Part shown: positions 8,660 to 18,049 of the stretch, one piece after another
Layout of the letters: each line of letters begins with the position of its first letter
Numbering within the stretch: the stretch's first letter is position 1
DNA from: Rhodospirillales bacterium
GTDB taxonomy: Bacteria; Pseudomonadota; Alphaproteobacteria; Micavibrionales; Micavibrionaceae
Reading direction: 5' to 3'
Assembly (NCBI GenBank): GCA_020638295.1
Contig: JACKIU010000001.1
Span: 1 to 64,000 of the forward strand
DNA: 64,000 bases
Notes under the pieces: generated by a model
Seen by the model: the letters and a program-made list of their open reading frames with translations, nothing else
Told to the model about the DNA's origin: nothing
Database searches by the model: none
Position numbers and translations under genes: made by a program

Positions 8660-10501
8660 TTATGGCTTATAGCCTGCGGCTTCACAAAGGCTGCCAAGCA
8701 AGCTGTCCCGTTCCCTGTCACTATATTTCGTCATTTCTGACACCCTGTTGTCTGCATACAGCTGCTCGATTATTTCATCGTTATCATAATCGCCGATAAA
8801 ATCTACAACTGGCGCAAGGGCCGTCTTATCTCCCGATATTGTATTGCCGTGTTTTTCCATGAAAATTGCCGTTAAGGCATTCACAGGAACCGATTGCTGC
8901 GCAAATGCCTCAAGGACTGAAGCATATATTTTGTCTTTTTTATGGCTTAGAGCACTATGCAATCTCTTATATTGCAGACCACGCTGATAATCGCTTTGTT
9001 CTGACATAAAAATGAAAGACAGCGCTCCCAAAACCATTGGCAAATCCCGATCATCCGCATTTTCCAATATCTTGAAGGGGGTGCGGATTCCGCTATAACG
9101 TCCTTCTTTCTTATCCAGTTCAAAAATCAGGAGATGTGTTTTGGACAAAACCTCTAAAGCTTGGCGCTGCATGCGAGGGTCTTTTATGGTGCCAATTCTT
9201 CCCATACCCCGTGATTTATCGTGCTCACTCGGTTCTATCTCATAGTAGTTTAAGCCGTTGGCACTACTATAAGCTGGGGTTATTTCAGCTAGAAGATCGA
9301 AAGCCATTTTTCTGTTTGCCAAGTCCTCAATACCAACAGAAGCCTCAAAAGCTTTTGCTGAGGAACGAAGCGCCGCTCCTCTTAGGTTGTTGTTAAAACC
9401 TTGTAATTTTCCAAGTTTAAGAAGATAGGGGATCGCATCAACGTCTTTTCTTTCAATTAAGTTTGCGAGAACGCCTATGATATCAGGATTTCTTGTCGTT
9501 TTTTGATCCAAAACGTCAGCCAAGCGGCTTTTAAACCCAATATCCTTATCATCGGATAGCAGCTTTTGCAGTGTGGCAGCGCAAGTTGTCAAACGCTCAT
9601 CGGGGTTTTCGTCGTACTCCATGTTTAGGTTACGGTTCAGGAAATCCTTAATCACTTGATTGGCGTACTTGTTTGCTTTTTCTGTTTCATCCGTTGTGCC
9701 GAATGTGAATGTGGAGGCACCCAAAACCTCGTCGACATCATCAGGAGAGAGTGAAGCACATTGTTCACCAAGCGAAACAATAGAATTTCTTACATCGTCT
9801 CCGGACGCGTCAGTCAAAAAATCAGAAGCAACCTTATTGAGGTAGCGCGCTTGTATCTGTGTGTTTTTGATGGAATTAAGCTTGCCAACGGCTTGGTAAA
9901 GACCTTGAAAATAAGCGCCGTTTTGGTCTTCGTTAAGACCCACCATAGTCAGATCACATAACTTGTCTTTAACTGGACTTTCTTTATCTTTAAAACTTTT
10001 GATATAATGCAAGGTGCCATAGCATCCTTTTATTTCTTCAACATCCATAGCGGCTAGATCAGAGATGTGGCTCGGGTCAATTTCTTGTGCCAGATAAAAA
10101 AACGTATAATCCTCACGGTTTTTCCCTAACGGGAGGGAATGTAGCTTATGAAGAACGGCAAGAAACATCTGCGTTTTTCTCAAAGAGCCGCCTTTATCAA
10201 AGGCTTGTTCAAAAAGAGAGTTAAATGTCTCTTGAGCCTCTGTTGAACACGCTTGCCATGTTTCCAAGCTAAAATGAGAAAGCGTTGGTCTTGTCAGGAA
10301 AGTGTTGATTTGATTTATACAATCTCTTTGCGCATCTCCAGCTCTCTCAAACCACTCGTTGATTTTATCCGCTTTGCGCTCAAACAAGCCTGCAAGCACA
10401 GGGGCAAAATCTTCAGAAACTTGTCTTATGCCGAAACTTCCCGTTGCCGTATTAATGTATGTTATGCACTCTGTTGCAATATCTCTTTGCGGATTGCTCA
10501 T
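8660..10501 (-). CDS. large hypothetical protein (613 aa), possibly helical-repeat
   Basis: I do not recognise this protein. It has no signal peptide, no membrane segment and no catalytic motif I can name. Composition and spacing suggest mainly alpha-helix, perhaps HEAT-like repeats, but that is a guess. The coding sequence is visibly more AT-rich than the neighbouring housekeeping genes, and the flanks are AT-rich, consistent with accessory origin. The start at 10501 follows GAGGTGAATT, a fair ribosome-binding site. A TGTAC-AAAA-GTACA palindrome lies about 50 nt upstream of the start and could be an operator. Confidence 0.7.
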   Translation of the reverse strand: MSNPQRDIATECITYINTATGSFGIRQVSEDFAPVLAGLFERKADKINEWFERAGDAQRDCINQINTFLTRPTLSHFSLETWQACSTEAQETFNSLFEQAFDKGGSLRKTQMFLAVLHKLHSLPLGKNREDYTFFYLAQEIDPSHISDLAAMDVEEIKGCYGTLHYIKSFKDKESPVKDKLCDLTMVGLNEDQNGAYFQGLYQAVGKLNSIKNTQIQARYLNKVASDFLTDASGDDVRNSIVSLGEQCASLSPDDVDEVLGASTFTFGTTDETEKANKYANQVIKDFLNRNLNMEYDENPDERLTTCAATLQKLLSDDKDIGFKSRLADVLDQKTTRNPDIIGVLANLIERKDVDAIPYLLKLGKLQGFNNNLRGAALRSSAKAFEASVGIEDLANRKMAFDLLAEITPAYSSANGLNYYEIEPSEHDKSRGMGRIGTIKDPRMQRQALEVLSKTHLLIFELDKKEGRYSGIRTPFKILENADDRDLPMVLGALSFIFMSEQSDYQRGLQYKRLHSALSHKKDKIYASVLEAFAQQSVPVNALTAIFMEKHGNTISGDKTALAPVVDFIGDYDNDEIIEQLYADNRVSEMTKYSDRERDSLLGSLCEAAGYKP

Positions 10502-10549
10502 AATTCACCTCTGCGTTTTGTGCTACCCTCTTTTAAATAAATGCCCTTA

Positions 10550-10563
10550 TGTACAAAAGTACA
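10550..10563. promoter_or_regulatory. possible operator, TGTAC-AAAA-GTACA
   Basis: This is a perfect 5-bp inverted repeat with a 4-bp spacer, in the AT-rich divergent region between the 613-residue unknown (minus) and the DHH phosphoesterase (plus). Its position about 50 nt before the minus-strand start suits a repressor site. The assignment rests only on symmetry and position. Confidence 0.3.
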
Positions 10564-10711
10564 AACATTATGTCAATAAAATAGTGGCGCGCGTTGCCGG
10601 GCAAATATGCTTTTTTCATTTTGTGTTCATGATTTTGTGCTTAGATTCGGGGCCTAAAATAATGTATCATCAAGTTTGACGTTATTGATTCATAGGGGGG
10701 ATTTCCTGATC

Positions 10712-11674
10712 ATGTCGCAAACCGCTAAAATCATGCCTGAGCCAAACAAAAAATACCGCCTGATCACGCGCAGCGATATGGACGGGCTGGTCTGCGGGGT
10801 TCTGCTTAAAGAGCTGGACCTGATTAACGATGTAACCTTTGCCCACCCTAAAGACATGCAGGACGGTTTGATCGATGTCGGACCGAACGATATCTCGACC
10901 AACCTGCCCTATGTGAGTGGCGTGTATCTGGCCTTCGACCACCATGCCAGCGAAACAGAACGTCTGGGCAAGATTGCGGGCAATCACGTTATTGATGCCA
11001 AAGCCCCTTCGGCAGCGCGGGTTGTCTATGATTATTTCGGCGGGGTGGAAAAATTTCCCAATATCGCCACCGATATGATGGAGGCCGTCGACAAGGCGGA
11101 TTCCGCTCAATTCAGCAAAGAAAACATTCTCAATCCCGAAGGATGGGATTTGCTCAACTTTATCATGGATGCACGGACCGGGCTGGGGCGTTTTCGCGAC
11201 TTCAACATTTCGAACTACCAGTTAATGATGAAGCTGATCGATCACTGCCGCAATCATGATACCATTGAGCAAATCCTTGAATTGCCGGATGTTAGGGAAC
11301 GCGTTGATTTGTATTTCGAACACCAACTCAAAGCGCGCGAACAGATTGAGCGCTGCTCGGTTGTCCACGGCAATCTGGTTGTGCTTGATTTGCGCAGAGA
11401 AGAAACCATCTGGGCCAGTAACCGGTTTGTCATTTACGCCCTCTTCCCGCAGACTAATATCTCCGTTCATGCTTTGTGGGGCAAAAACAAGCAAAACACC
11501 GTGTTCGCGATTGGCAAGTCCATCCTGAACCGCACCAGCAGCACCGATGTCGGGCGGTTGTGCCTGAGCTATGGCGGCGGCGGCCATAATGCGGCCGGGA
11601 CGTGTCAGGTTGAGAATTTGCGCGCCGAAGAAACGTTGCAGCACATCATTCAAAAAATAACGGCAGATGGCTAG
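10712..11674 (+). CDS. DHH-family phosphoesterase (exopolyphosphatase-like)
   Basis: The DHH superfamily hydrolyses phosphoester or phosphoanhydride bonds of oligonucleotides, polyphosphate or cyclic dinucleotides. Visible motifs are RSDMDG near the N terminus, the signature FDHHASE, and a C-terminal DHHA1-type GGGGHNAAG. From the ATG at 10712 the product has 320 residues. The frame is open back to 10676, but 10712 sits behind a G-rich run (AGGGGGGA) and gives a family-like N terminus. Substrate cannot be read from sequence. It is followed after 41 nt by an S66 peptidase gene on the same strand. Confidence 0.85.
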   Translation: MSQTAKIMPEPNKKYRLITRSDMDGLVCGVLLKELDLINDVTFAHPKDMQDGLIDVGPNDISTNLPYVSGVYLAFDHHASETERLGKIAGNHVIDAKAPSAARVVYDYFGGVEKFPNIATDMMEAVDKADSAQFSKENILNPEGWDLLNFIMDARTGLGRFRDFNISNYQLMMKLIDHCRNHDTIEQILELPDVRERVDLYFEHQLKAREQIERCSVVHGNLVVLDLRREETIWASNRFVIYALFPQTNISVHALWGKNKQNTVFAIGKSILNRTSSTDVGRLCLSYGGGGHNAAGTCQVENLRAEETLQHIIQKITADG

Positions 11675-11715
11675 TCCACCTGTCACTTTCGTGTAACATT
11701 GCGCCGACCTGTCCC

Positions 11716-12630
11716 ATGACTTCTTTCACCCTCAAGCCCAAAGATACAATCGGCGTCATGGCACCGTCGTCTTTTGTGGAAAAAGACGATATTGAGAAAT
11801 CGCGAGCCTTGCTGGAAGGCAAGGGCTATCGCGTGGTCGTTCATCCGCAGACATTTGCCCGCCAACATCAATCCGCCGGCAGCGCGGCTGAGAAGATTAA
11901 AGCGCTGCATGCCCTTTATGCAGATCAAGGCATTCACGCGATTTGGGCCGCCGGGGGCGGTAATCGGGCGCTGGGGCTGCTGGATGGTCTCGATTACGAT
12001 TTGATTGGCAAAAACCCGAAACCGTTGATCGGGTTTAGCGATGCCACGGCCCTGCTCAACCCTCTTTATGCGCACACCGGCCACGAAGGCTTTCATGCAC
12101 AGGTGTTTAAGAATTTGCACCTATTTGATCAGCTTGAGGAAACACTGGCGGTGCTCAGCGGCGGAACCTCATCGCTCAATCTGCATGGCGTGGATATCTT
12201 ACAGGACGGGCTGGCCGAGGGGCCGATCCTTGGCGGGTGTTTGTCGCTGTTTCATTATCTGCCGGGCACCAATGATTGCCCGAACCTACAGGGGGCTATT
12301 TTGTTGCTGGAAGATACCGGCGATGCGTTGAGCCGGTTTGACCGCATGTTCATTCAGATGAAGCGCATGGGCGCGTTTGAGCAAATTGGCGGGCTTATCC
12401 TCGGTCGTTTTGATGATCTGCGCGAGGGCGGCCGTCCATTTGGTTTTACGCTTGAGGATATTGTTCTTGAGGCTCTGGATGGGCGGGATATCCCTGTCGT
12501 CATGAATGCGCCCTTCGGCCATGGCGCGCGCTTACTGCCCGTTCCGATAGGCCGTCCCGGTACACTGGATACGCAGAGAAAGCTGCTCAGCTTTCCGTTG
12601 AGAACCAACACCATAAAAGAAGACGCATAA
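11716..12630 (+). CDS. LD-carboxypeptidase (peptidase S66 family)
   Basis: S66 enzymes remove the terminal D-Ala from muropeptide tetrapeptides during cell-wall recycling in the cytoplasm. The 304-residue length fits. The N-terminal core has WAAGGGNRALGLL and GFSDATALL with Ser108, where the family nucleophile is expected. The C-terminal domain has NAPFGHG, placing the expected catalytic His. The start at 11716 is the only ATG near the conserved N terminus. It lies 41 nt downstream of the DHH phosphoesterase gene, which suggests a two-gene transcript. Some S66 members instead cleave other acyl-peptide bonds, as in microcin immunity. Confidence 0.88.
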   Translation: MTSFTLKPKDTIGVMAPSSFVEKDDIEKSRALLEGKGYRVVVHPQTFARQHQSAGSAAEKIKALHALYADQGIHAIWAAGGGNRALGLLDGLDYDLIGKNPKPLIGFSDATALLNPLYAHTGHEGFHAQVFKNLHLFDQLEETLAVLSGGTSSLNLHGVDILQDGLAEGPILGGCLSLFHYLPGTNDCPNLQGAILLLEDTGDALSRFDRMFIQMKRMGAFEQIGGLILGRFDDLREGGRPFGFTLEDIVLEALDGRDIPVVMNAPFGHGARLLPVPIGRPGTLDTQRKLLSFPLRTNTIKEDA

Positions 12631-12940
12631 CCTCACAGCTTCATCGAAGATGCCCGAAAGCAAACTCCAGAAAATACGTGTGCCGGGGAAGGTTACTTAT
12701 GCACACCTGCAGTAATCCAATAAAAAACATATGGTTAAAGGGTTTTCTTTATATAAATTTTCAGCAGCGAAATAAGTTTTTGTTGAAATTTTACGAAAAC
12801 TCAGGTACCCTGCAGCTTCGCAATCAGAACTATGATTGTTTTGTAAGCAAACAAAAATGCTTGTTTTGCGGGGATTCTTGCCCCTCGCGTTCGGGCGTTT
12901 TTAGTGGACAACCCTTATTTTTAAGAGAAGGTGCTCAAAC
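12631..12940 (+). other. intergenic region with promoter and leader of carD
   Basis: This 310-nt gap is AT-rich and has no convincing ORF. It holds a promoter candidate at 12783-12811 and a leader of about 120 nt before carD. In the leader a GCGGGG/CCCCTCGC hairpin (868-888 past 12000) competes with a weak GCCC/GGGC hairpin followed by GTTTTT (12880-12902). Confidence 0.4.
12783..12811 (+). promoter_or_regulatory. candidate sigma-70 promoter for carD
   Basis: TTGAAA (12783-12788) and TACCCT (12806-12811) are separated by exactly 17 nt. The -35 matches five of six consensus bases. The -10 is weak, as in many alphaproteobacterial promoters. Confidence 0.35.
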
Positions 12941-13474
12941 ATGGCTCATGACAATTTTGACTTCAAAGCTGGAACATCCGTTGTATACCCCGCCCACGGC
13001 GTAGGTGTTATCGAGGGTGTCGAAACCCAAAATATCGGCGGCATGGAAGTCAGCCTTTACGCCATCTCTTTTGAAAAAGACCGTATGCGCCTGAAAATTC
13101 CTGTGACAAAAGCCGAGGCTGCGGGTTTGCGCAAGCTGAGTTCTTCCGATCACATGGCCGATGCTATTAAAACCCTTAAAGGCAAGGCCCGTGTACGCCG
13201 TACAATGTGGAGCCGCCGCGCGCAAGAATATGAAATGAAAATCAATTCCGGCGACCCGGTTGCGATTGCCGAGGTTCTGCGCGATCTGAAACGCAGCAAT
13301 GATGACAGCGAGCAATCTTACAGCGAACGTCAGATTTACCAGTCCGCTCTTGAGCGTCTGGCCCGCGAAGTTGCCGCTGTTGAGAAAATTTCCGAGGGCA
13401 AGGCTACAGAACGTCTTGAAGATATTATGGGCATTCCGAAAGAGGCTCCGCTCGAGAACAAAAAAGCCGCGTAA
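12941..13474 (+). CDS. CarD/CdnL-family RNA polymerase-binding transcription factor
   Basis: CarD-family proteins bind the RNA polymerase beta subunit and stabilise open complexes at rRNA and growth-related promoters. The N-terminal interaction domain is visible from about residue 5 (FKAGTSVVYPAHGVGVIEGV), and the C-terminal DNA-binding helices follow, with RRTMWSRRAQEYE. The 177-residue length fits alphaproteobacterial CdnL. The ATG follows AGAGAAGGTGC. It is a single-gene unit ended by a strong hairpin terminator at 13501-13550. Confidence 0.92.
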   Translation: MAHDNFDFKAGTSVVYPAHGVGVIEGVETQNIGGMEVSLYAISFEKDRMRLKIPVTKAEAAGLRKLSSSDHMADAIKTLKGKARVRRTMWSRRAQEYEMKINSGDPVAIAEVLRDLKRSNDDSEQSYSERQIYQSALERLAREVAAVEKISEGKATERLEDIMGIPKEAPLENKKAA

Positions 13475-13500
13475 GCGACTCTTTTTCTTTTCTAATTTTT

Positions 13501-13550
13501 ATCAGGCGCATGGTTTGAAGTTTTCCACTTCCTATGCGCCTGATTTTATT
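13501..13550 (+). terminator. intrinsic terminator after carD
   Basis: ATCAGGCGCAT (13501-13511) and ATGCGCCTGAT (13534-13544) form a perfect 11-bp stem with an inner GAAGT/ACTTC helix, followed by TTTTATT. Confidence 0.85.
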
Positions 13551-13632
13551 ATAGACTATACTTGATTCTGGGAACTCTTCCCGCCTGCCTTTTTCGATCA
13601 CGAAAATCACTTCTACGAGAACGAACGCAAAC

Positions 13633-14454
13633 GTGAATATGGTTTGGAAAGATTCTGATTCTATCTCCGTAATGGGCCGCCCATCTACGGTGTGGAGCGT
13701 CCCCGCCATTCACAGCGACCTTGACCAACTCATCCGTTTGCATGATGCGATTTTTCAGCATATCCGCCCCGGCGACCGGATTGTCTATCACGGTAACTAC
13801 ACCGGCTATGGCGAAAATGCTGTCGTCTGCATCGACGAGATTCTCGCGTTCCGACGGATGGTGCTCGCCCTGCCCGGCATGCTGCCCTCGGATATTGTGT
13901 ATTTACGCGGGCAACAGGAGTTGATCTGGGAAAAACTTTTGCAAATTCAGTTCGCACCCGATCCGACGAATGTTCTGTTATGGATGCTGGGCAACGGGTT
14001 GACCAATACGCTTTATGATTACGGCGTGTCGCCGCATGACGGGATTGAAGCCTGTAAAACCGGGATTATGGGTCTGACCAAATGGACCAACAGTATTCGT
14101 AAGGCGCAACGCCGACATGCAGGGCATGAGACCTTTATGAACCAGCTTAAGCGCGCCGCGTTTACCGATGCGACTATAGCCTCTCCCCTGCTGTTTGTGC
14201 ATGCCGGTTTGAATATCGAACGCGCCCTGCACGAACAGGGAGATGACTTCTGGTGGGCCGGTGAAGCGTTTGACCGCATCCAAACGGCGTATGCGCCCTT
14301 TGCCAAGGTTGTGCGCGGATTCGACCCGGCGCATGGCGGGATGCATTTGAACTGCATCAGCGCAACGGTTGATGACGGCTGCGGGTTCGGCGGGCGGCTG
14401 ATCAGTGTCGGCTTTGATGCGGATGGCGCGGCCGGTCATATTCTGGAAGCTTGA
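13633..14454 (+). CDS. degenerate metallophosphatase-fold protein (probable pseudoenzyme)
   Basis: The order of segments resembles calcineurin/PPP-type phosphatases, but the metal ligands look lost. The GDxHG motif reads PAIHSDLDQL, GDxxDRG reads HGNYTGYGE, and GNHE reads RGQQE. A C-terminal FVHAGLN segment still resembles the family's HAG motif. The 273-residue protein is intact, so it may act by binding rather than catalysis. Start is GTG at 13633, or ATG at 13639, behind a weak site. It lies 265 nt upstream of rpoH on the same strand, with a repeat and an AT-rich stretch between. Assignment to the fold is moderate, and loss of catalysis is inferred. Confidence 0.6.
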   Translation: MNMVWKDSDSISVMGRPSTVWSVPAIHSDLDQLIRLHDAIFQHIRPGDRIVYHGNYTGYGENAVVCIDEILAFRRMVLALPGMLPSDIVYLRGQQELIWEKLLQIQFAPDPTNVLLWMLGNGLTNTLYDYGVSPHDGIEACKTGIMGLTKWTNSIRKAQRRHAGHETFMNQLKRAAFTDATIASPLLFVHAGLNIERALHEQGDDFWWAGEAFDRIQTAYAPFAKVVRGFDPAHGGMHLNCISATVDDGCGFGGRLISVGFDADGAAGHILEA

Positions 14455-14497
14455 TAATGAACAACCCCGCCGCAAGCAGTGGGGTATCAAAAGCATG

Positions 14498-14526
14498 CGG
14501 AACACAATAATATTGTGTCCCCGTTG
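14498..14526. repeat. family D short palindrome (ACACAATA-n-TATTGTGT)
   Basis: ACACAATA and TATTGTGT form a perfect inverted repeat around one base, followed by CCCCGTTG. The same unit with longer arms occurs at 34158-34182 after rplS. Here it lies between the degenerate phosphatase gene and rpoH. Confidence 0.65.
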
Positions 14527-14719
14527 TTTTTGCGCCCCAACCTTTGGGGCATTGGCCAGAAAGATAATGACCTCTCCCCCCCATTGACGTTACGTCAATA
14601 AAATTCAGCAAATTTCAAAAAATCTTAATTTTTGTTAACTTTTTTGCTTTTCATGCGAATGGTCTTATGAGCATCCCCCGTATAAGGAGATGTGTTCAAA
14701 AGGCAAAAGGAGGATTTTT

Positions 14720-15610
14720 ATGGCCTATATAGATGACCCGCAAACGCAACAGGCCAATCTGAAATATATTCGTAATTCGATGAACGAGCCTTTGCTGGAA
14801 AAAGGCCGCGAGCTTGAATTGGCGCGGCGCTGGCGTGACAAAAAAGATGAACGTGCGCTGCATGAACTTGTGAAGTCTTATACGCGGCTGGTGGTTTCGG
14901 TGGCTTCGCGCTTTCGCAATTACGGCCTGCCGATGGGGGATATTATTCAGGAAGGCAACATCGGCCTGATGCAAGCCGCCGATCGGTTCGACCCGGAACG
15001 CGACGTGCGGTTTTCAACCTATGCCACATGGTGGATCAGGGCGGCTATTCAGGATTATGTGCTGCGCAACTGGTCGATTGTGCGCACCGGTACGACAGCG
15101 GCGCATAAGTCGTTGTTTTTTAATTACCGGCGGCTACGCTCGAAAATTGAGCAGGCTTCCGAGCGCGAGGGGTTGACTGACAAGGGGCGTAAAGAGATTG
15201 CCAAGAATCTGAAGGTGAAGGTCAAAGACGTTGAAACCATGGAAAATCGTCTGGCAGCGAGTGACCAGTCCCTGAATGCGCAGATCGGGCAGGATGGCGA
15301 CGAGGAATGGCAAAACATGCTGGCCGATGAGCGTCCAAATCCGGAAGAGATCGCGCTGCATGTTGTGGATGGCGAGGCACGGTCCCGCTGGCTCAACAAA
15401 GCCTTGGGAAGCCTGACCGACCGCGAACAGACGATTATCCGTCAACGCCATCTCGGTCAGGATGTTGTGACGCTGGAAGCGCTTGGCCAAGAGCTGGGCG
15501 TAAGCAAAGAGCGGGTGCGCCAGCTTGAAGCACGCGCGATGGAAAAACTTAAGGTTTCTATCGAAGATCAGGTTGAGGTCGGCCCGGATATGTTTGCCGG
15601 TGCGCTTTAA
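14720..15610 (+). CDS. rpoH: RpoH, heat-shock sigma factor (sigma-32)
   Basis: RpoH directs RNA polymerase to heat-shock promoters. From the ATG at 14720 the product has 296 residues, and an excellent AAGGAGGA precedes that start. Region 2 shows GDIIQEGNIGLMQAADRFDP and RFSTYATWWIRAAIQ. The RpoH box appears as KSLFFNYRRLRSKIEQ. Region 4 has the helix-turn-helix LGVSKERVRQLEARAMEKL. The upstream 130 nt are AT-rich and probably hold the promoter. A terminator follows at 15651-15695. The frame is open to 14690 without a better start. Confidence 0.96.
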   Translation: MAYIDDPQTQQANLKYIRNSMNEPLLEKGRELELARRWRDKKDERALHELVKSYTRLVVSVASRFRNYGLPMGDIIQEGNIGLMQAADRFDPERDVRFSTYATWWIRAAIQDYVLRNWSIVRTGTTAAHKSLFFNYRRLRSKIEQASEREGLTDKGRKEIAKNLKVKVKDVETMENRLAASDQSLNAQIGQDGDEEWQNMLADERPNPEEIALHVVDGEARSRWLNKALGSLTDREQTIIRQRHLGQDVVTLEALGQELGVSKERVRQLEARAMEKLKVSIEDQVEVGPDMFAGAL

Positions 15611-15650
15611 CACTGCGCAGTTGAATTCCCTACCCTGTCCCCACAGGACT

Positions 15651-15695
15651 GACTGGTCGGCCTCTCCCCTCTCGGGTCGGCCAGTCTTTTTTATT
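15651..15695 (+). terminator. intrinsic terminator after rpoH
   Basis: GACTGGTC (15651-15658) pairs with GGCCAGTC (15679-15686) with one wobble, and the stem extends inward by three pairs. TTTTTTATTTT follows. It lies between convergent genes. Confidence 0.75.
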
Positions 15696-15696
15696 T

Positions 15697-17145
15697 TCAT
15701 TCAACGATCTTTTTATAAAGCTGCCCGGCTTGCAGGCTTTGGCCGGGGTTCAGCCCGTTCAGGACACGAAAACGCTCTTCCTGTAACTGGGTAAAGGGCT
15801 GACGGCGAGCAATCGCGCTGACGCTGTCTCCGGTCTGGGCGGCAAAGATATCGATACGGTACGGACGTACCGATTGTTTTTCCGATGCGCTCATATCCCG
15901 GAAGCTATAGGTTGCGGATTTCAGGCCGTCGACCAGTGCGGCAGATGCGCCTTGCGGGATGGCCATCTGGAAACGGGCAAAGCGATCACCATATTCGATT
16001 GCGACCAAACGGATCGTCACCGCGCGGCCATTGATGCTACCGGTAAAGCTGGCGGTGGCGCCTTTACGCCCGTTCACACTGATCGCTTCAAGGCCTTGCA
16101 ACTGCTTATCCTTGACCCAGCTCTGCACGTAGAGGCGCGGGTCCATGCGCTGTTTATTCGCCGCCATATCAAAGATCAACACGGCACCGCTTTGGGAGGT
16201 CGCACTGATCTGCGCCGGAGAGTTTTTCAGATTAAAGCCTTCAGGCACACTGAAGGTGAAGCCCATTTGCGGATGGTAAAAGCTTTGTCCACGGACGAAG
16301 CCTTGCTTCTCGCTGTCGCCATAAATCATTCCGTCGATCGCTTTGAGGTGCGCGTTGTGATCAACCAGACCGCCTTGCGGATAAGCTCCGGCCTGCGCGC
16401 GGGTCTGGGCGACGCGGTCGGCGGTGGCCGGGTGGGTTGAGAAATAGCTAAAGCCGTTCGCATTGCCGTTACCTGCCAGACGGCTGTCGAGGTCGGACTG
16501 GGCCTTGAGCGAGCCGAGGAATTTCGCCATCGCATCCACATCATAGCCGCCATGGTTCATATAGCGCAGACCGAGCGAATCCGCCTCGCTTTCCTGCCCG
16601 CGCGAATACGCGCTCAAATACAGATTTGCACCAAGCCCCAGCGCTTGCGACGCACCATCACTGCCTAAAACAGCGGACAGCACCCCTGCCCCCAGCGTTG
16701 TCACTACGCCGCGCGAATAGCGCTCAGCCGAATGCCGCCCGGTGATGTGCCCGGTTTCGTGGGCCAGCACAGCAGCCAGTTCGGCCTCGCTGCCCGCCAG
16801 CGCTAAAAGCCCACGCGAAACATAAATATAACCGCCGGGCAGCGCAAAGGCGTTGACAATGGGGCTGTCGAGGACGAAGAATTTATACTGGACGTCTGGG
16901 CGTTCGGTTTTGGTTGTGACTTTCCGGCCAACCCGCGTAACATAGGCGTTCACCGCCGCATCGTCATAAAAGCCGAATTGCTGGGCGATCTTCTGATGCT
17001 CGGATGCACCGACCTGAACCTCTTGTCCGGGCGACATCAGGGCGGTAAATTGCTGCTGGCCGGTGGCCGGATTGGTCGAACATGCGGCCAAAGCCGGTGT
17101 GAGCAAAACCGAAAAAATCGCAAAGAAAGTCTTGAAACGTTGCAT
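15697..17145 (-). CDS. M48-family zinc metalloprotease lipoprotein with LysM-like C terminus
   Basis: This resembles the periplasmic BepA/YfgC group of M48 peptidases, which handle outer-membrane protein quality control. The zinc motif HETGH is clear, with the downstream Glu in the EADSLGLRYMNHGGYD segment. The start at 17145 gives 482 residues and a lipoprotein signal ending LAAC. The frame is open to 17337, but that extension is the antisense of the neighbouring gene. The last 50 residues (TGDSVSAIARR ... LNPGQSLQAGQLYK) resemble a LysM-type wall-binding module. It is divergent from the nuclease-like gene with only 22 nt between starts, so the promoters must overlap coding sequence. Confidence 0.88.
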   Translation of the reverse strand: MQRFKTFFAIFSVLLTPALAACSTNPATGQQQFTALMSPGQEVQVGASEHQKIAQQFGFYDDAAVNAYVTRVGRKVTTKTERPDVQYKFFVLDSPIVNAFALPGGYIYVSRGLLALAGSEAELAAVLAHETGHITGRHSAERYSRGVVTTLGAGVLSAVLGSDGASQALGLGANLYLSAYSRGQESEADSLGLRYMNHGGYDVDAMAKFLGSLKAQSDLDSRLAGNGNANGFSYFSTHPATADRVAQTRAQAGAYPQGGLVDHNAHLKAIDGMIYGDSEKQGFVRGQSFYHPQMGFTFSVPEGFNLKNSPAQISATSQSGAVLIFDMAANKQRMDPRLYVQSWVKDKQLQGLEAISVNGRKGATASFTGSINGRAVTIRLVAIEYGDRFARFQMAIPQGASAALVDGLKSATYSFRDMSASEKQSVRPYRIDIFAAQTGDSVSAIARRQPFTQLQEERFRVLNGLNPGQSLQAGQLYKKIVE

Positions 17146-17167
17146 CGAAACCATCCAATCTTGTGTC

Positions 17168-18046
17168 ATGCTGTTTAAAAACCGCCACATCATATTATGT
17201 TTCCTGTGTTTGGCCAACTTTTTCGCATCCGCCGCCTTTGCGCAAAGTGAAGATGCCCTGCCCGGCGGCGATTTTGGCGAACTCAAACGCACAGGCAGCG
17301 CGCAGGTTCTGGAAGCGATCAGCCCGCTGACGCTCAAGCTGAGTAATGGCTCTATCGTGCGCCTGAGCGGCGTGCATTTTCCAGACTATGATTTTACAGG
17401 CGAGCGCACCGGACCCTTCGCTCTGACGGCGCTGAAAATCCTCAAAGACATGCTGGAGGGCCAACAGGTTGAGATTTACCAAACGCCGAAAAAAGATTGG
17501 GGGAGGACCAATCAGATGGGCCATGCGCTGGCGCATCTGATGCGTAAGAATGATGGCGCGTGGGTGCAAGGGACTTTGGTGCGGCTCGGCCTCGCGCAGG
17601 TGAAAACCTCGCAGCGCAATCCTGAAATGGCGGAACATCTTTACGCCCTTGAAGCCCTGGCCCGCAGCGAAAAGCTCGGCATTTGGGAAACGGAGCAAAT
17701 CTTATCGCCGGAGACCGCGGGCGAGCATCTCAACAGTTTTCAAATCGTCGAAGGGGTTATTCAAAGTGCCGCGATCAAGAAAAACCGCATCTATCTGAAT
17801 TTTGGCGGCAACTGGCGCGATGATTTTACCGTATCGATTGCGCCCGAAGACCGGCGGATTTTTTCCAAGGCGCAGATCAACCCGCTGGATTGGAACGGTG
17901 CGCATGTGCGGGTGCGCGGGTGGATCGAAGAGTATAACGGACCGTATATCGAGATCAATCATCCGCAAGCGCTGGAGGTTTTGAGTGATCGGTTGACGGT
18001 GAACGACGGACAGTCTAGCCTTAATTCATCCAACATAGAACAATAA
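17168..18046 (+). CDS. exported thermonuclease (SNase)-like protein
   Basis: The 292-residue product begins with a signal peptide (core IILCFLCLANFFASA, cleavage near AFA-Q). An SNase-like OB-fold domain follows at about residues 45-180, with LSNGSIVRLSGVHFPDY, a GRTNQMGHALAHLM segment and a closing EKLGIWE. The Arg in IVRLSG fits the family's first catalytic Arg, but the Asp/Glu residues of true nucleases are not clearly present, so activity is uncertain. A second OB-like domain follows at about 190-280. Start is ATG 17168, chosen for the signal peptide; the frame is open further upstream. The next gene starts 3 nt after its stop. Confidence 0.75.
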   Translation: MLFKNRHIILCFLCLANFFASAAFAQSEDALPGGDFGELKRTGSAQVLEAISPLTLKLSNGSIVRLSGVHFPDYDFTGERTGPFALTALKILKDMLEGQQVEIYQTPKKDWGRTNQMGHALAHLMRKNDGAWVQGTLVRLGLAQVKTSQRNPEMAEHLYALEALARSEKLGIWETEQILSPETAGEHLNSFQIVEGVIQSAAIKKNRIYLNFGGNWRDDFTVSIAPEDRRIFSKAQINPLDWNGAHVRVRGWIEEYNGPYIEINHPQALEVLSDRLTVNDGQSSLNSSNIEQ

Positions 18047-18049
18047 CGC

